From: Terriglobia bacterium
Lineage (GTDB): Bacteria > Acidobacteriota > Terriglobia > Bryobacterales > Bryobacteraceae
Direction of reading: 5' to 3'
Assembly: GCA_020073305.1 (NCBI GenBank)
Contig: JAIQFK010000010.1
Span: forward strand, 124,001 to 188,000
Length of the DNA: 64,000 bases
Shown: positions 7,793-15,861 of the stretch, one piece after another
Numbering within the stretch: position 1 is the first letter of the stretch
How the letters are laid out: each line of letters begins with the position of its first letter
The notes under the pieces: generated by a model
Seen by the model: only the letters and a program-made list of their open reading frames with translations
What the model was told of the DNA's origin: nothing
The model's database searches: none
Program-made: the position numbers and the translations under genes

Positions 7793-8910
7793 CTTTGGCG
7801 TCGCCCACGGTTTTGCCGGTCTTGCGGAAGACCAGGTAAGCGTGGATGAGCGGATCGAGATCGCCGTCGAGGACGCGATCCACGTCGCCGACGGCCAGCT
7901 TGGTGCGGTGATCCTTGATCATCCGGTAAGGCGCGAGCACGTAGCTGCGGATCTGGCTACCGAAGTTAATGTCGAGCTTCGAAGCTTCGGTCTTGCGCGT
8001 TTCTTCCCGCTTTTTTTCCAGCTCGAACTCGTACATTCGCGAACGCAACTGCTTCATGGCGCTGTCGCGGTTCTTGTGCTGCGAGCGCTCGTTCTGGCAC
8101 TGCACCACGATGCCGGTGGGAAAGTGCGTGATGCGCACCGCCGAATCGGTCATGTTGACGTGCTGTCCGCCGGCGCCGGACGAGCGGAAGGTATCGATGC
8201 GGAGATCGTCGAGTTTGATGTCGATCTTGATCTCGTCATCCACCTGCGGATAGACGAAGACCGAAGCGAACGAGGTGTGGCGCCGCGCATTAGCGTCAAA
8301 GGGCGAGATACGCACCAGGCGGTGCACGCCGATCTCGGACTGCAGAAGCCCGTAGGCATTTTCGCCGTTCACTTCAAAGGTGACGGATTTGATGCCAGCG
8401 CCTTCGCCCTCGAGCCGGTCGGTAATCACCGTATTCAATTTCAGACGCTCGGCCCAGCGCAGGTACATGCGCAGCAGCATCTCGGCCCAGTCCTGGCTCT
8501 CAGTGCCGCCGGCGCCCGGATGGATGGTGACGATGGCGCTGCGGGCGTCGTTCTCGCCCGAAAGCAGCATGGCGGTCTCGACCTTGTCCAGGACTTCAGA
8601 AAAGCTCTTCAATTCCCGAGAGATATCGCCTTTGACATCTTCGCCTTCGCGAGCCAGTTCGAACAGAGTGTCGAGATCGGAGGTAATGGCGGCGATGCGC
8701 TGATCATCGCCGATGGTCTCCTCCAGGCGCTTGCGCTCCTGCATGACCTTCTGGCTCTTTTCAGGCTGCGTCCAGAAATCGGGGCGGTTAATCTGCTCTT
8801 CTAATTTGCTGATTTGAGTTTTCTTTTGAGGGACGTCAAAGATAGCTCCGCACGGCCAAGGCCTGTTCGCGGAGCGGGGAATATTCTCGTTCGAGTTCGT
8901 CTAGAGTCAT
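7776..8910 (-). CDS. prfB: Peptide chain release factor 2 (programmed +1 frameshift)
   Basis: RF2 ends translation at UGA and UAA. The gene begins at ATG 8910 and reads 24 codons to an in-frame TGA (8838-8836). Shifting +1 at CTT-TGA-C joins LDVPQKKTQISKL to the long downstream frame, giving about 377 residues. The product has the RF2 anticodon tripeptide SPF in VRISPFDANARR and the GGQ peptidyl-release motif in RSSGAGGQHVNMT at about residues 247-249, matching the position in E. coli RF2. Calling only the downstream frame from 8744 would lose about 55 residues. It starts 3 bases after the phosphoesterase stop. Confidence 0.95.
8835..8853 (-). promoter_or_regulatory. prfB: prfB programmed +1 frameshift site
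   Basis: Minus strand 8841-8835 reads CTTTGAC, the canonical slip sequence with an in-frame TGA. It is preceded by TAT and by CGGAGC, an anti-Shine-Dalgarno-pairing stretch at the spacing used by E. coli prfB (AGGGGG-TAT-CTT-TGA-C). When RF2 is scarce the ribosome slips into the +1 frame, which autoregulates RF2. This is established biology; the sequence match here is direct. Confidence 0.92.
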
Positions 8911-8913
8911 AGT

Positions 8914-9510
8914 TCAATTCAATTCTAACAAATAGCCGCGCTTGCCGACGTTGACCGCCCGGGTTTTTCCGATATGGACCTCGACACCCTCGGCTTCATG
9001 AATGTGGCCGCAGAAGAAGTGTTCGGGTTGGTAGCGGTCGACAAAGTCGCGGACCGACCGGCTCCCGCCGTGAACGCCGTCGCGGATGCGATCGAGCGCG
9101 GTGCCGTGAGGGGGCGCGTGGCAGATCAACACCAGCGGGTTCGACTTTTCAAAGGGCGAGAGGCGCTCGGCCAGTTCGGCTTCGCTGTATTCGCCCGGGG
9201 TGTTGAACGGCGTGGGGCTGGAGTAGCCCAGCCCGGCGACATGATACTTGCCGATCTGGAGCGTCTGCCCGTGAAAATTGTGGAACCCGAACTGCGTGCA
9301 GAAGGCGGCGATTTGTGCTTCCGATTCATGATTGCCGGGAAGGACGTAAACCTTGTCGGCGCGCTTTTCGAGAATTTTGCCGCAGGCATCGAGGTCGCGG
9401 CCCCAGTTGACCAGGTCGCCGGCCGCGAAATAGTAGTCGGCGTCGGTGTCCATCAGCCGTTCGAGGGCCGCGTGATTGCTGTGGATATCGGAAAAAATGA
9501 GCAGCTTCAC
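8914..9510 (-). CDS. Calcineurin-like metallophosphoesterase (YfcE/MJ0936-like)
   Basis: A compact phosphoesterase of about 198 residues with the two-metal site: FSDIHSNHAAL (D-x-H), YYFAAGDLVNWG (GD), VLPGNHESE (GNH[DE]), LVLICHAPPHG (H) and HFFCGHIHEAEG (GH-x-H). These motifs are complete, so the enzyme should be active, probably on phosphodiesters; the substrate is not predictable. GTG at 9510 (KLLIFSDIHSNH follows) fits the family start; an in-frame ATG at 9558 would add 16 residues unlike the family. It lies 3 bases upstream of prfB in the same operon. Confidence 0.85.
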   Translation of the reverse strand: MKLLIFSDIHSNHAALERLMDTDADYYFAAGDLVNWGRDLDACGKILEKRADKVYVLPGNHESEAQIAAFCTQFGFHNFHGQTLQIGKYHVAGLGYSSPTPFNTPGEYSEAELAERLSPFEKSNPLVLICHAPPHGTALDRIRDGVHGGSRSVRDFVDRYQPEHFFCGHIHEAEGVEVHIGKTRAVNVGKRGYLLELN

Positions 9511-9563
9511 GGTTTCATGATAGCCCGCGAAGACACCGTGCCAGAGGCAGAGCAGCAAGACCG

Positions 9564-9935
9564 CTAAAGCTTGTGGGTCAGTTCGGCGAGTGCGGCTGCG
9601 TAGATGATGCCGACGATAAGCCCGGCGGTGACGACGCCCACGACGATATAGATTACTATGTGGCTTTTGACAGGCCTGAGGGACTCGACCTGGTCGAAAG
9701 CGATGGTCCGAGTCATTCCCTTGCCCGCTTTCAGAGGCTCAACATTGAAACCGGAATCGGAGATCTGGCCCATCCGGCCGCGAATCTGTTCGCCAGACTG
9801 CAGTCTGACGGCGATCTTCGCGCCTCCTTTAATTTTGGCCGCTTGCACCTTCACAGACGGCGTCTGCTGGCCGCCGAAGGAATAGCCGGGCATAAGAAGA
9901 ACGGACAGAATCATGCTCACGAGTGGACGGAACAT
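9564..9935 (-). CDS. Small exported membrane protein with a possible LSM-like fold
   Basis: A 123-residue protein of unknown function. It starts with a signal sequence (MFRPLVSMILSVLLMPGYSFGG), continues with a short beta-rich segment (KIKGGAKIAVRLQSGEQIRGRMGQISDSGFNV ... IAFDQVESLR) whose pattern resembles an Sm/LSM-type small barrel, and ends in a membrane helix (IVIYIVVGVVTAGLIVGIIYAAAL) with a short tail. The fold suggestion is inference from the pattern only. A perfect AGGAGG lies 6 bases before the ATG. It heads the minus-strand group running to 5594. Confidence 0.6.
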   Translation of the reverse strand: MFRPLVSMILSVLLMPGYSFGGQQTPSVKVQAAKIKGGAKIAVRLQSGEQIRGRMGQISDSGFNVEPLKAGKGMTRTIAFDQVESLRPVKSHIVIYIVVGVVTAGLIVGIIYAAALAELTHKL

Positions 9936-9971
9936 CGGACCTCCTATGGCTCGGGCCGCCGCGAACCAGTG

Positions 9972-9991
9972 CCTTTTTTAGCATAAAAAGG
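9972..9991. promoter_or_regulatory. Inverted repeat upstream of the 9564-9935 gene
   Basis: CCTTTTT and AAAAAGG flank a six-base centre, an AT-rich palindrome in otherwise GC-rich DNA about 37 bases upstream of the ATG at 9935. It could be an operator, or a weak terminator for transcription from the other side. No firm -35/-10 pair could be assigned. Confidence 0.3.
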
Positions 9992-10148
9992 TCTGAAAAT
10001 ATAGCATGCAATCGCTACATGCCTCTGGCCATCGAGGCCGAGGAGCGCGTAGTCTGGTTCGTCCGCGATCGCCGGTTTGGTGGCGTTCCCTTCTGACGAG
10101 CACTGCTGTAACCGAGTTTTACAAGAACCGTGAAGCGCCGATGTTACG

Positions 10149-11276
10149 ATGGGCTTTATGGGTCCTTTGGCGGCGCGACCGCGCCGTTGGACGCGCCGCT
10201 CCGTACTCGCGCTCTTTGCGGGCTCCGGCCTGGCAGTGGAACGCGGCAAAGGCGCGTTGTTCAGTTCGGAATTCGAGCGATTTCCCGATCCCGCGACCGA
10301 ACTCGAAGTCTACCGCCTGACCAGCCCGGAGTATGCCGCGCACCTGCCGGCGTATTACAACCGGGCGCTTTCGCGAAGAGGCCAATTTCTGATTTGCTGG
10401 AGCGACCGGACCGGCTCGCCGCAGGCTTACCGCATCCACCTGAAATCCGGAGAGTGGCTGCAACTCACCGATGCGACGGCGCTGGACGGTTCGACGGTGA
10501 CGCTCATGCCGGATGAGCGCAGCTTCTGTTATTTCGACGGGGCGGCCCTCAAGCGCGTGGACTTTGCCAAGTTTCGCGAGCGCGAGATCTATCGCGTGCC
10601 CGACGGATGGAAACGGTGCCCGGGCGCGAGCCTGACCGATGACGGCCTGTACGCCATCTTCGCGGAGTGCCGGAAGGATGCCTCGCGCCTGCGCCTGGTG
10701 AGCATGGCGAAAGGCACGGCGGCCACCATCGCGGAAGCGCCCTGGGTGATCAGCGATCCGATGGGACGGCCGCGCCGCACGCAGGTGCTTTACCGGCAGG
10801 AGTCGGGCGGGCTGTGGCTGGTGAATTTCGACGGCCAACAAAACCGCAAGCTCAAGATCGCACCGGGGCCGGTGGGACCGGCTCGCTGGGCGCCCGACGG
10901 CAGAACCGTTCTGTACTTGTATTTTCCCGAAGAGAAGACCCAGCTCAATACCATTCGCGAACACACGCCGGACGCCAACCAGGATCAGCTCGTGGCCAAG
11001 ACGAGCCAGTTCGTGCATTTCGATGCCAACCGGGACACCTCGGTGTTTGTGGGCGCAAGCCGAAATAAAGCTTCACCGCACATTCTGATTCTGCTGCGCA
11101 CGACGGGGCGCGAACTGACTCTGTGCGAGCATCGGGCGAGCGATCCGAGTGCCGTTGCGCCTATCTTTTCGGCCGATAGCCAGCAGATTTTCTTTCAAAG
11201 TGACAAGCAGGGGAAGACCGCCATTTACCGCGTGCACATCGCACGGTTTGTGGAGGCGACCGAAGACGAGCTGTGA
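10149..11276 (+). CDS. Exported beta-propeller protein, possibly oligogalacturonate lyase-like
   Basis: A 375-residue protein with a twin-arginine-like export signal (RRWTRRSVLALFAGSGLA). The rest is made of repeated TolB/WD40-like blades: LICWSDRTGSPQAYRIHLKSGEWLQLTDA, YFDGAALKRVDF, GLWLVNFDGQQNRKLKIAPGPVGPARWAPDGRTVLYL, FSADSQQIFFQSDKQGKTAIYRVHI. The order and the S-D-R-x-G-x-P-Q-x-Y blade resemble oligogalacturonate lyases of the pectate lyase 22 family, which act on short pectin fragments. No neighbouring pectin gene supports that, so the enzymatic role is tentative. ATG 10149 is used; ATG 10158 is possible. Confidence 0.6.
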   Translation: MGFMGPLAARPRRWTRRSVLALFAGSGLAVERGKGALFSSEFERFPDPATELEVYRLTSPEYAAHLPAYYNRALSRRGQFLICWSDRTGSPQAYRIHLKSGEWLQLTDATALDGSTVTLMPDERSFCYFDGAALKRVDFAKFREREIYRVPDGWKRCPGASLTDDGLYAIFAECRKDASRLRLVSMAKGTAATIAEAPWVISDPMGRPRRTQVLYRQESGGLWLVNFDGQQNRKLKIAPGPVGPARWAPDGRTVLYLYFPEEKTQLNTIREHTPDANQDQLVAKTSQFVHFDANRDTSVFVGASRNKASPHILILLRTTGRELTLCEHRASDPSAVAPIFSADSQQIFFQSDKQGKTAIYRVHIARFVEATEDEL

Positions 11277-11504
11277 CCCGCCATTTTTTCTAATCCCCCC
11301 GACAATCTGACATTCCTTGCGCTACCAGCGACTTAGCGGCGCCCGCGACGCGGCTGAACCGGTGCACCCTCTGACAAACTGTCTTTTCCGGCTGCAACTG
11401 CCCGCTCCGAGCGCGTGTCTTTTCAGGGCGTTGCGCGGCGTGCCGCACTTGGCGCGACGCGTGCATTCTCCATAGCGCGAAACCGCGAAGGAGAGCGAAT
11501 ACCC

Positions 11505-13205
11505 ATGCGTAAGACAGCGCTGTGGATCATGCTTTGGGGAAGCTTGCTGGCCGGCACGCTGTATGCCGATCGCCACAAGATTTCGAAGGATTTGGCGGAC
11601 AAGCTGGGCCAGGATGGCGACGTAGACGTGATCGTGCAGTACCAGCAGGATCCGTCGGATGCGGATCTGGCGAAACTGGCGGTCAAGAAGGCCAGGCTGA
11701 AGGATCACTGGAAACGGTTCCGGGCGGCGAGCCTGACGGCGCCTGGCTCGGCGCTGGACGCGCTTTCCGATGACGCCAACGTGGTTTACGTTTCGCCCGA
11801 CCGCGAAGTACGCGCGCAGTTCGATTATTCCGAACAGGCCATCAACGCGCCTTATGCCTGGCAGATCGGCCTGGACGGCACGGGTGTGGGCATAGCCCTG
11901 ATCGACAGCGGCGTGGACGATGCCGACGATTTGCAGCGGGCGAATTCGAATAAATCGCGCGTCGTGTACCGGGAAGTGTTCAACGGCCGCAAGACAGACG
12001 AGTACGGCCACGGGACGCACGTCGCCGGCATTCTGGCGGGCAACGGAAAGGATTCGACCGGCAAGAAGTATACGATGACGTTTCAAGGCGTCGCGCCCAA
12101 CGCGAATCTCATCGATCTGGAAGTGCTGGACCGGAATGGCGTGACCACCGACAGCGCGGTGATCAAAGCCATCCATCGCGCCATCGATCTGAAGGACCGA
12201 TACAACATCCGTGTGCTGAACCTTTCACTGGGCCGGCCCGTCGAAGAGAGTTCCATGCTGGATCCGCTGTGCAAGGCAGTCGAAGCCGCATGGAAGGCGG
12301 GCATCGTGGTGGTGGTGTCGGCTGGGAATCTGGGGCGCAACGGATACTCCTCGATTCTTTCGCCCGCCAATGACCCCTACGTCATCACCGTGGGCGCTAT
12401 GAAGACCATGGGAACGGCGGCGCGGGGCGACGATTTGATTGCGAGTTACAGTTCCAAGGGTCCGACGTGGCTGGACATGACCTTGAAGCCGGACCTGGTG
12501 GCGCCGGGCAACCTGGTCACCTCGCTGCTCGCAGCGGACTCGACGCTGGCGCGGACGTACCCGCAGAACATCGTACCGCTGTCCTCGTACAGCACGATCA
12601 AACGCGGCGATTCGAATTACTTCACGCTCAGCGGCACCAGCATGGCGACGCCCATGGTAAGCGGCGCCGCGGCGCTCATGATGCAGCAGGACGCTACGCT
12701 GACGCCCGATACGGTCAAAGCGCGCCTCATGAAGACGGCGACCAAGAATTTTCCGGCAACCAGCGTCGCCGTGGATCCGGCAACGGGCACGGCATACACC
12801 AGCGAGTACGATGCGTTCACCGTGGGCGCCGGCTATCTGGACATCATGGGTGCGCTGGCTTCGACCGATGTGGCGACGGCGGGCACGTTGTCGCCCACGG
12901 TTTTCTACGACGCCGCGAGCGGTAACGCGTATATCGTCGACGACAGGACCCAGGTCTGGGTCAGTTCGTCGGCCTTCCGCATGATTGCCATCTGGGGATC
13001 GAGCGCCATCTGGAGCGCGGGCTCGCCGGTCCAGGGAACCATCGCCATCTGGGGCACCAAGGGTGGGCGCAGCCAGGCGGTTTCGGGCACCATTGCCATC
13101 TGGGGCAGCCGGCAGGTCTGGAGCGGCTCGAGCGTGTGGGGAACCGTTACGGTGTGGGGAACCGCGGACGATTGGGGAACGCTGCTGGAATGCCTGGGCG
13201 AGTAA
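11505..13205 (+). CDS. Secreted subtilisin-like serine protease (S8) with C-terminal WG repeats
   Basis: A 566-residue exported protease. ATG 11505 is chosen because it gives a signal peptide (MRKTALWIMLWGSLLAGTLYA) and has AAGGAGAG at 11488-11495. An I9-like propeptide follows (DVDVIVQYQQDPSDAD). The catalytic triad is complete: Asp134 in ALIDSGVDDADD, His169 in GHGTHVAGI, Ser379 in SGTSMATPMVSG; the oxyanion Asn is in VVSAGNLG. After the protease domain about 75 residues carry repeats of the type [GT]xIAIWG[ST] and W-S/W-G pairs (residues ~490-560). Their function is unknown; a surface or cell-wall anchoring role is a guess. A strong terminator follows. Confidence 0.92.
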   Translation: MRKTALWIMLWGSLLAGTLYADRHKISKDLADKLGQDGDVDVIVQYQQDPSDADLAKLAVKKARLKDHWKRFRAASLTAPGSALDALSDDANVVYVSPDREVRAQFDYSEQAINAPYAWQIGLDGTGVGIALIDSGVDDADDLQRANSNKSRVVYREVFNGRKTDEYGHGTHVAGILAGNGKDSTGKKYTMTFQGVAPNANLIDLEVLDRNGVTTDSAVIKAIHRAIDLKDRYNIRVLNLSLGRPVEESSMLDPLCKAVEAAWKAGIVVVVSAGNLGRNGYSSILSPANDPYVITVGAMKTMGTAARGDDLIASYSSKGPTWLDMTLKPDLVAPGNLVTSLLAADSTLARTYPQNIVPLSSYSTIKRGDSNYFTLSGTSMATPMVSGAAALMMQQDATLTPDTVKARLMKTATKNFPATSVAVDPATGTAYTSEYDAFTVGAGYLDIMGALASTDVATAGTLSPTVFYDAASGNAYIVDDRTQVWVSSSAFRMIAIWGSSAIWSAGSPVQGTIAIWGTKGGRSQAVSGTIAIWGSRQVWSGSSVWGTVTVWGTADDWGTLLECLGE

Positions 13206-13290
13206 TCGCCCATCCGGCTTCGTTCGCGATGCCGGTACGGAGGCATCGGGGTGACGGCTGATTGCCTCCCCCCGGTGACCGGTTTTCAAG

Positions 13291-13321
13291 GCGCCGGCCC
13301 AGGTGGCCGGCGCTTTTTTTT
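13291..13321 (+). terminator. Rho-independent terminator after the subtilase gene
   Basis: A nine-base GC stem GCGCCGGCC (13291-13299) pairs with GGCCGGCGC (13305-13313) across a five-base loop and is followed directly by eight T residues (13314-13321). It ends the plus-strand subtilase transcript and lies in front of the convergent ABC operon end. Confidence 0.92.
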
Positions 13322-13377
13322 GTGGTGCGATTCAAGAACGAAAAAGCCGCTGGTCTCCGGCACACCCTGCGGTATAG

Positions 13378-13390
13378 ACCTGCGCTACAG
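13378..13390 (-). repeat. Dispersed repeat, family C, copy 2 (single arm)
   Basis: ACCTGCGCTACAG is identical to the right arm of the palindrome at 34379-34391, and the 15 or so bases before it are also similar. On the minus strand it reads CTGTAGCGCAGGT, so it encodes the last Leu and the TAG stop of the ABC ATPase gene. Confidence 0.6.
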
Positions 13391-14212
13391 CGGATGGCGT
13401 GGGATGGAGGCGAGGAGCTTTCGGGTGTAGGGGTGCTGCGGCCGAGCGAAGATCTGCGAAACGGGGCCGCATTCGACGATGGATCCCTGGTGAAGAATGG
13501 CCACGCGGTGGCACAAGGACGCGACCGACAGCAGGTCGTGCGAGATATAGAGGATGGCCGTTTCGAGTTCACGGTTCAGGCGCGCCAGCAGCCCGAGAAT
13601 CTCCGACTGCGTGATGGTGTCGAGCGCGCTGGTGGGCTCGTCCGCCAGGATCAAAGCCGGGCGGTGCACCAGCGCCATGGCGATGAGAACGCGCTGCGCG
13701 ATGCCGACGCTCAGTTCGCCCGGATGGCGGCGCAGGAATTGGGGTTCAGACGGGAGGCTGACGCCCGCCAACAGCTCGCCAAGGCGCGGTTCGAACCCCG
13801 CGTACGGCGCCGAGGAGTGTGCGTTCCAGGCTTCCCGGAACTGTGTCCCGATGGTGAGGGCCGGATTGAGAGCGGCGATGGGACTCTGTGGCACGAGTGA
13901 AATTTCACGCCCGCGGATACGCCGCATCTCGCGCTCGGAAAGCGTCAGCAGTTCCCGGCCGCGGAACCGGATTTCACCCGTGGCCTTTCCGCCCCGAATG
14001 GAGAGCAGTTTCAAGATCGCCATGGCGATGGTGCTTTTGCCTTCGCCGGAGCGTCCCACCAAGCCCAGAATCTCGCCGGGCGCCATGTCGAGTTCCACAT
14101 TCTCGACGACTGGCGGACGTCCTCTATAGCCGGCTGAAAGGCGCATCGAGATCAGGGGTGTCGACGGGCGCGGATCGACGGCTGATTCGGGCAACCCGGC
14201 CGGGGTGGTCAA
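13385..14212 (-). CDS. Peptide/oligopeptide ABC transporter ATP-binding protein (OppD/DppD-like)
   Basis: A 275-residue ATPase. Walker A is LVGRSGEGKSTIA; the Q loop is SLVPQSPIAALNP, typical of the Opp/Dpp ATPases; the signature is GELSVGIAQRVLIAMAL (LSVGIAQR in place of LSGGQ-x-QR); Walker B is PALILADEPTSALD; the switch His is in YISHDL. The end AILHQGSIVECGPVSQIFARPQHPYTRKLL is the peptide-transporter C-terminal motif. Start: TTG at 14212, one base out of step with the stop of the binding-protein gene (TTGA overlap) and 8 bases after GGAGGA. A far longer open frame to 14848 runs through the binding-protein gene and is not the real start. Only one ATPase is present, whereas Opp/Dpp systems usually have two. 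Confidence 0.9.
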   Translation of the reverse strand: MTTPAGLPESAVDPRPSTPLISMRLSAGYRGRPPVVENVELDMAPGEILGLVGRSGEGKSTIAMAILKLLSIRGGKATGEIRFRGRELLTLSEREMRRIRGREISLVPQSPIAALNPALTIGTQFREAWNAHSSAPYAGFEPRLGELLAGVSLPSEPQFLRRHPGELSVGIAQRVLIAMALVHRPALILADEPTSALDTITQSEILGLLARLNRELETAILYISHDLLSVASLCHRVAILHQGSIVECGPVSQIFARPQHPYTRKLLASIPRHPL

Positions 14213-15861
14213 CGGCCGGCTCCTCCGCGGAGATAGATCCGGTCGATATTCCAGAACGTCTGCGGGTGCAGCACCGCCGGCGTGACATCGCCCAGCGAAC
14301 GCGACACCGCCGAGAGGGCGTTCTTGTCCACCAAAACCACGACCGGCGCTTCTTCCACCACGATCTCCTGGACACGATCGAACAGCGCTTTGCGCCGCTT
14401 GAAGGAAGTCTCCACAGCTTGCGCACGCATGAGGCGATCGATGTCGGCCTCCCAGGAGGTTTCGGGCGACGTTTGCGCGGGGTTCCACGCGTGGCTCGAC
14501 GCCGAGCTGAGCCAGACGTTCATCTCCGCGCTGGGGTCGAGGTCGACGTTTACCATGCCCAGCAGGCAGCTCTCGTAGTCGAAGGTGCGCGTGATGCGCT
14601 CGATCAGCGAGCCAAAATCGAGAGTCACCACATTGAGCCGGATCCCGATGCGCGCGAGGTCCTGCTGGATCATAGTGGCCAGACGTTCTCGCGACTTGTT
14701 GCCGGAGTTGGTGATCACCGAGAACTCGACCCCATGGCCCTCGCGATCGTGCAGCGCGGAGCCCGCCAGAGAGAATCCTGCCGCTTTCAGACGCGCCAGC
14801 GCCGCGTCCGGATCGAAAGTGGGGACACGGAGGTTCGCGTTGAACCACGCGAGATTGGCGGGCGATACCGGGCCGATGGCGGGAGCGGCGTGACCCCGGT
14901 AGACCAGGCGAGCCAGGTCGGCGCGGTTGATGGCTTGCGCCACGGCGCGCCGGAACTCACGCGAGCGAAACCACTGCTTCCGGTACTCGGGAATGGGCGC
15001 GCGCGCTACCTGGTTGAACCACAGCTCCTCGCTCTCGAGCGACCTGCCGGTATCGCGTGCTTCGCCGGGACTCTTGGCCGCCACGCGCTCGAAGGACTCG
15101 GCGTCCAGGCCATTGATCAGATGAATCTCGCCATGCAGGAAGCGGGCGAGTTCCAGATCCCGGTTCTGCTGAATCGAGAGGCGCACCGAATCGAGATACG
15201 GCAGGCTCCGCCCGGCCTCGTCCCTCTTCCAATAGAACGGGTTCCGCGCCAGCAGGAGCGAAGATCCGGGCCGGTATTCGACGACATGGAAAGGTCCGAG
15301 TCCGGGCATATCCGCCGGATGTGCCGACTTCTCAACGGCGCGCGCGCTGGTGATGGGCACCTCGTCGAACAGCCGCTCCACTCCCGGCATGGGGGCCGCG
15401 AGCGAAACCAGAATGCGGCGGCTTCCGGGCTGGCTGACCAGAGGTTTGCCCTGGCCGGTGCGGAAGGGCTCTCCGGCCGGCGAATGCAGAGCCGGATCGA
15501 GCACCGAGCGCAGGCTGAACAGCACATCCGCGGCCGTAAGCGCGGAGCCATCGGAGAAGCGGACGCCCTCGCGCAATTTGAACTCGATCTTCCGGCCGCC
15601 ATCCAAAATCCGCCACGATTCCGCCAGCTCGGGCTCGAGGGCCTGGGTTTCGCGATTCATGCGGATTAGCACGCCGCCAGTGAGGAAGCGAACCACCTCG
15701 TCCGGCTCTTCGGAGACCATCAGAGTATTAAAAGTCTTGGGCTCCGCATGCAGGCAGAAGCGCAATTCGCCTCCCGGCACGGGCTCGGGGATGCGAGCGG
15801 AGCGCAAAGGCGATTGAACGACAAGCCACGCAAGAGCGAAGCCTGCCCAACGTACGTTCAT
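14209..15861 (-). CDS. Peptide/oligopeptide ABC transporter substrate-binding protein (SBP_bac_5)
   Basis: About 550 residues, periplasmic. The ATG at 15861 gives a signal peptide (MNVRWAGFALAWLVVQSPLRSA) and overlaps the preceding permease stop as ATGA. The body matches the Opp/Dpp binding proteins: GGELRFCLHAEPKTFNTL, LEPELAESWRILDGGRKIEFKLREGVRFSDGSALTAADVLFSLR, GLGPFHVVEYRPGSSLLLARNPFYWK, and RAVAQAINRADLARLVY. No lipobox Cys is present, so it should be soluble in the periplasm. The ligand is unknown; peptides, opines and nickel complexes all occur in the family. The longer in-frame start at 15942 lies inside the permease gene and is rejected. Confidence 0.9.
   Translation of the reverse strand: MNVRWAGFALAWLVVQSPLRSARIPEPVPGGELRFCLHAEPKTFNTLMVSEEPDEVVRFLTGGVLIRMNRETQALEPELAESWRILDGGRKIEFKLREGVRFSDGSALTAADVLFSLRSVLDPALHSPAGEPFRTGQGKPLVSQPGSRRILVSLAAPMPGVERLFDEVPITSARAVEKSAHPADMPGLGPFHVVEYRPGSSLLLARNPFYWKRDEAGRSLPYLDSVRLSIQQNRDLELARFLHGEIHLINGLDAESFERVAAKSPGEARDTGRSLESEELWFNQVARAPIPEYRKQWFRSREFRRAVAQAINRADLARLVYRGHAAPAIGPVSPANLAWFNANLRVPTFDPDAALARLKAAGFSLAGSALHDREGHGVEFSVITNSGNKSRERLATMIQQDLARIGIRLNVVTLDFGSLIERITRTFDYESCLLGMVNVDLDPSAEMNVWLSSASSHAWNPAQTSPETSWEADIDRLMRAQAVETSFKRRKALFDRVQEIVVEEAPVVVLVDKNALSAVSRSLGDVTPAVLHPQTFWNIDRIYLRGGAGR

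Noticed and set aside
13790-13806. GGTTCGAACCCCG, looking like a tRNA T-arm
   Set aside because: It lies within the ABC ATPase coding sequence, and no cloverleaf can be drawn around it.
13888-15669. 593-codon plus-strand open frame opposite the ABC transporter genes
   Set aside because: It is antisense to a clear ATPase and binding-protein pair and has no recognisable motif. Long antisense frames are common in GC-rich DNA.
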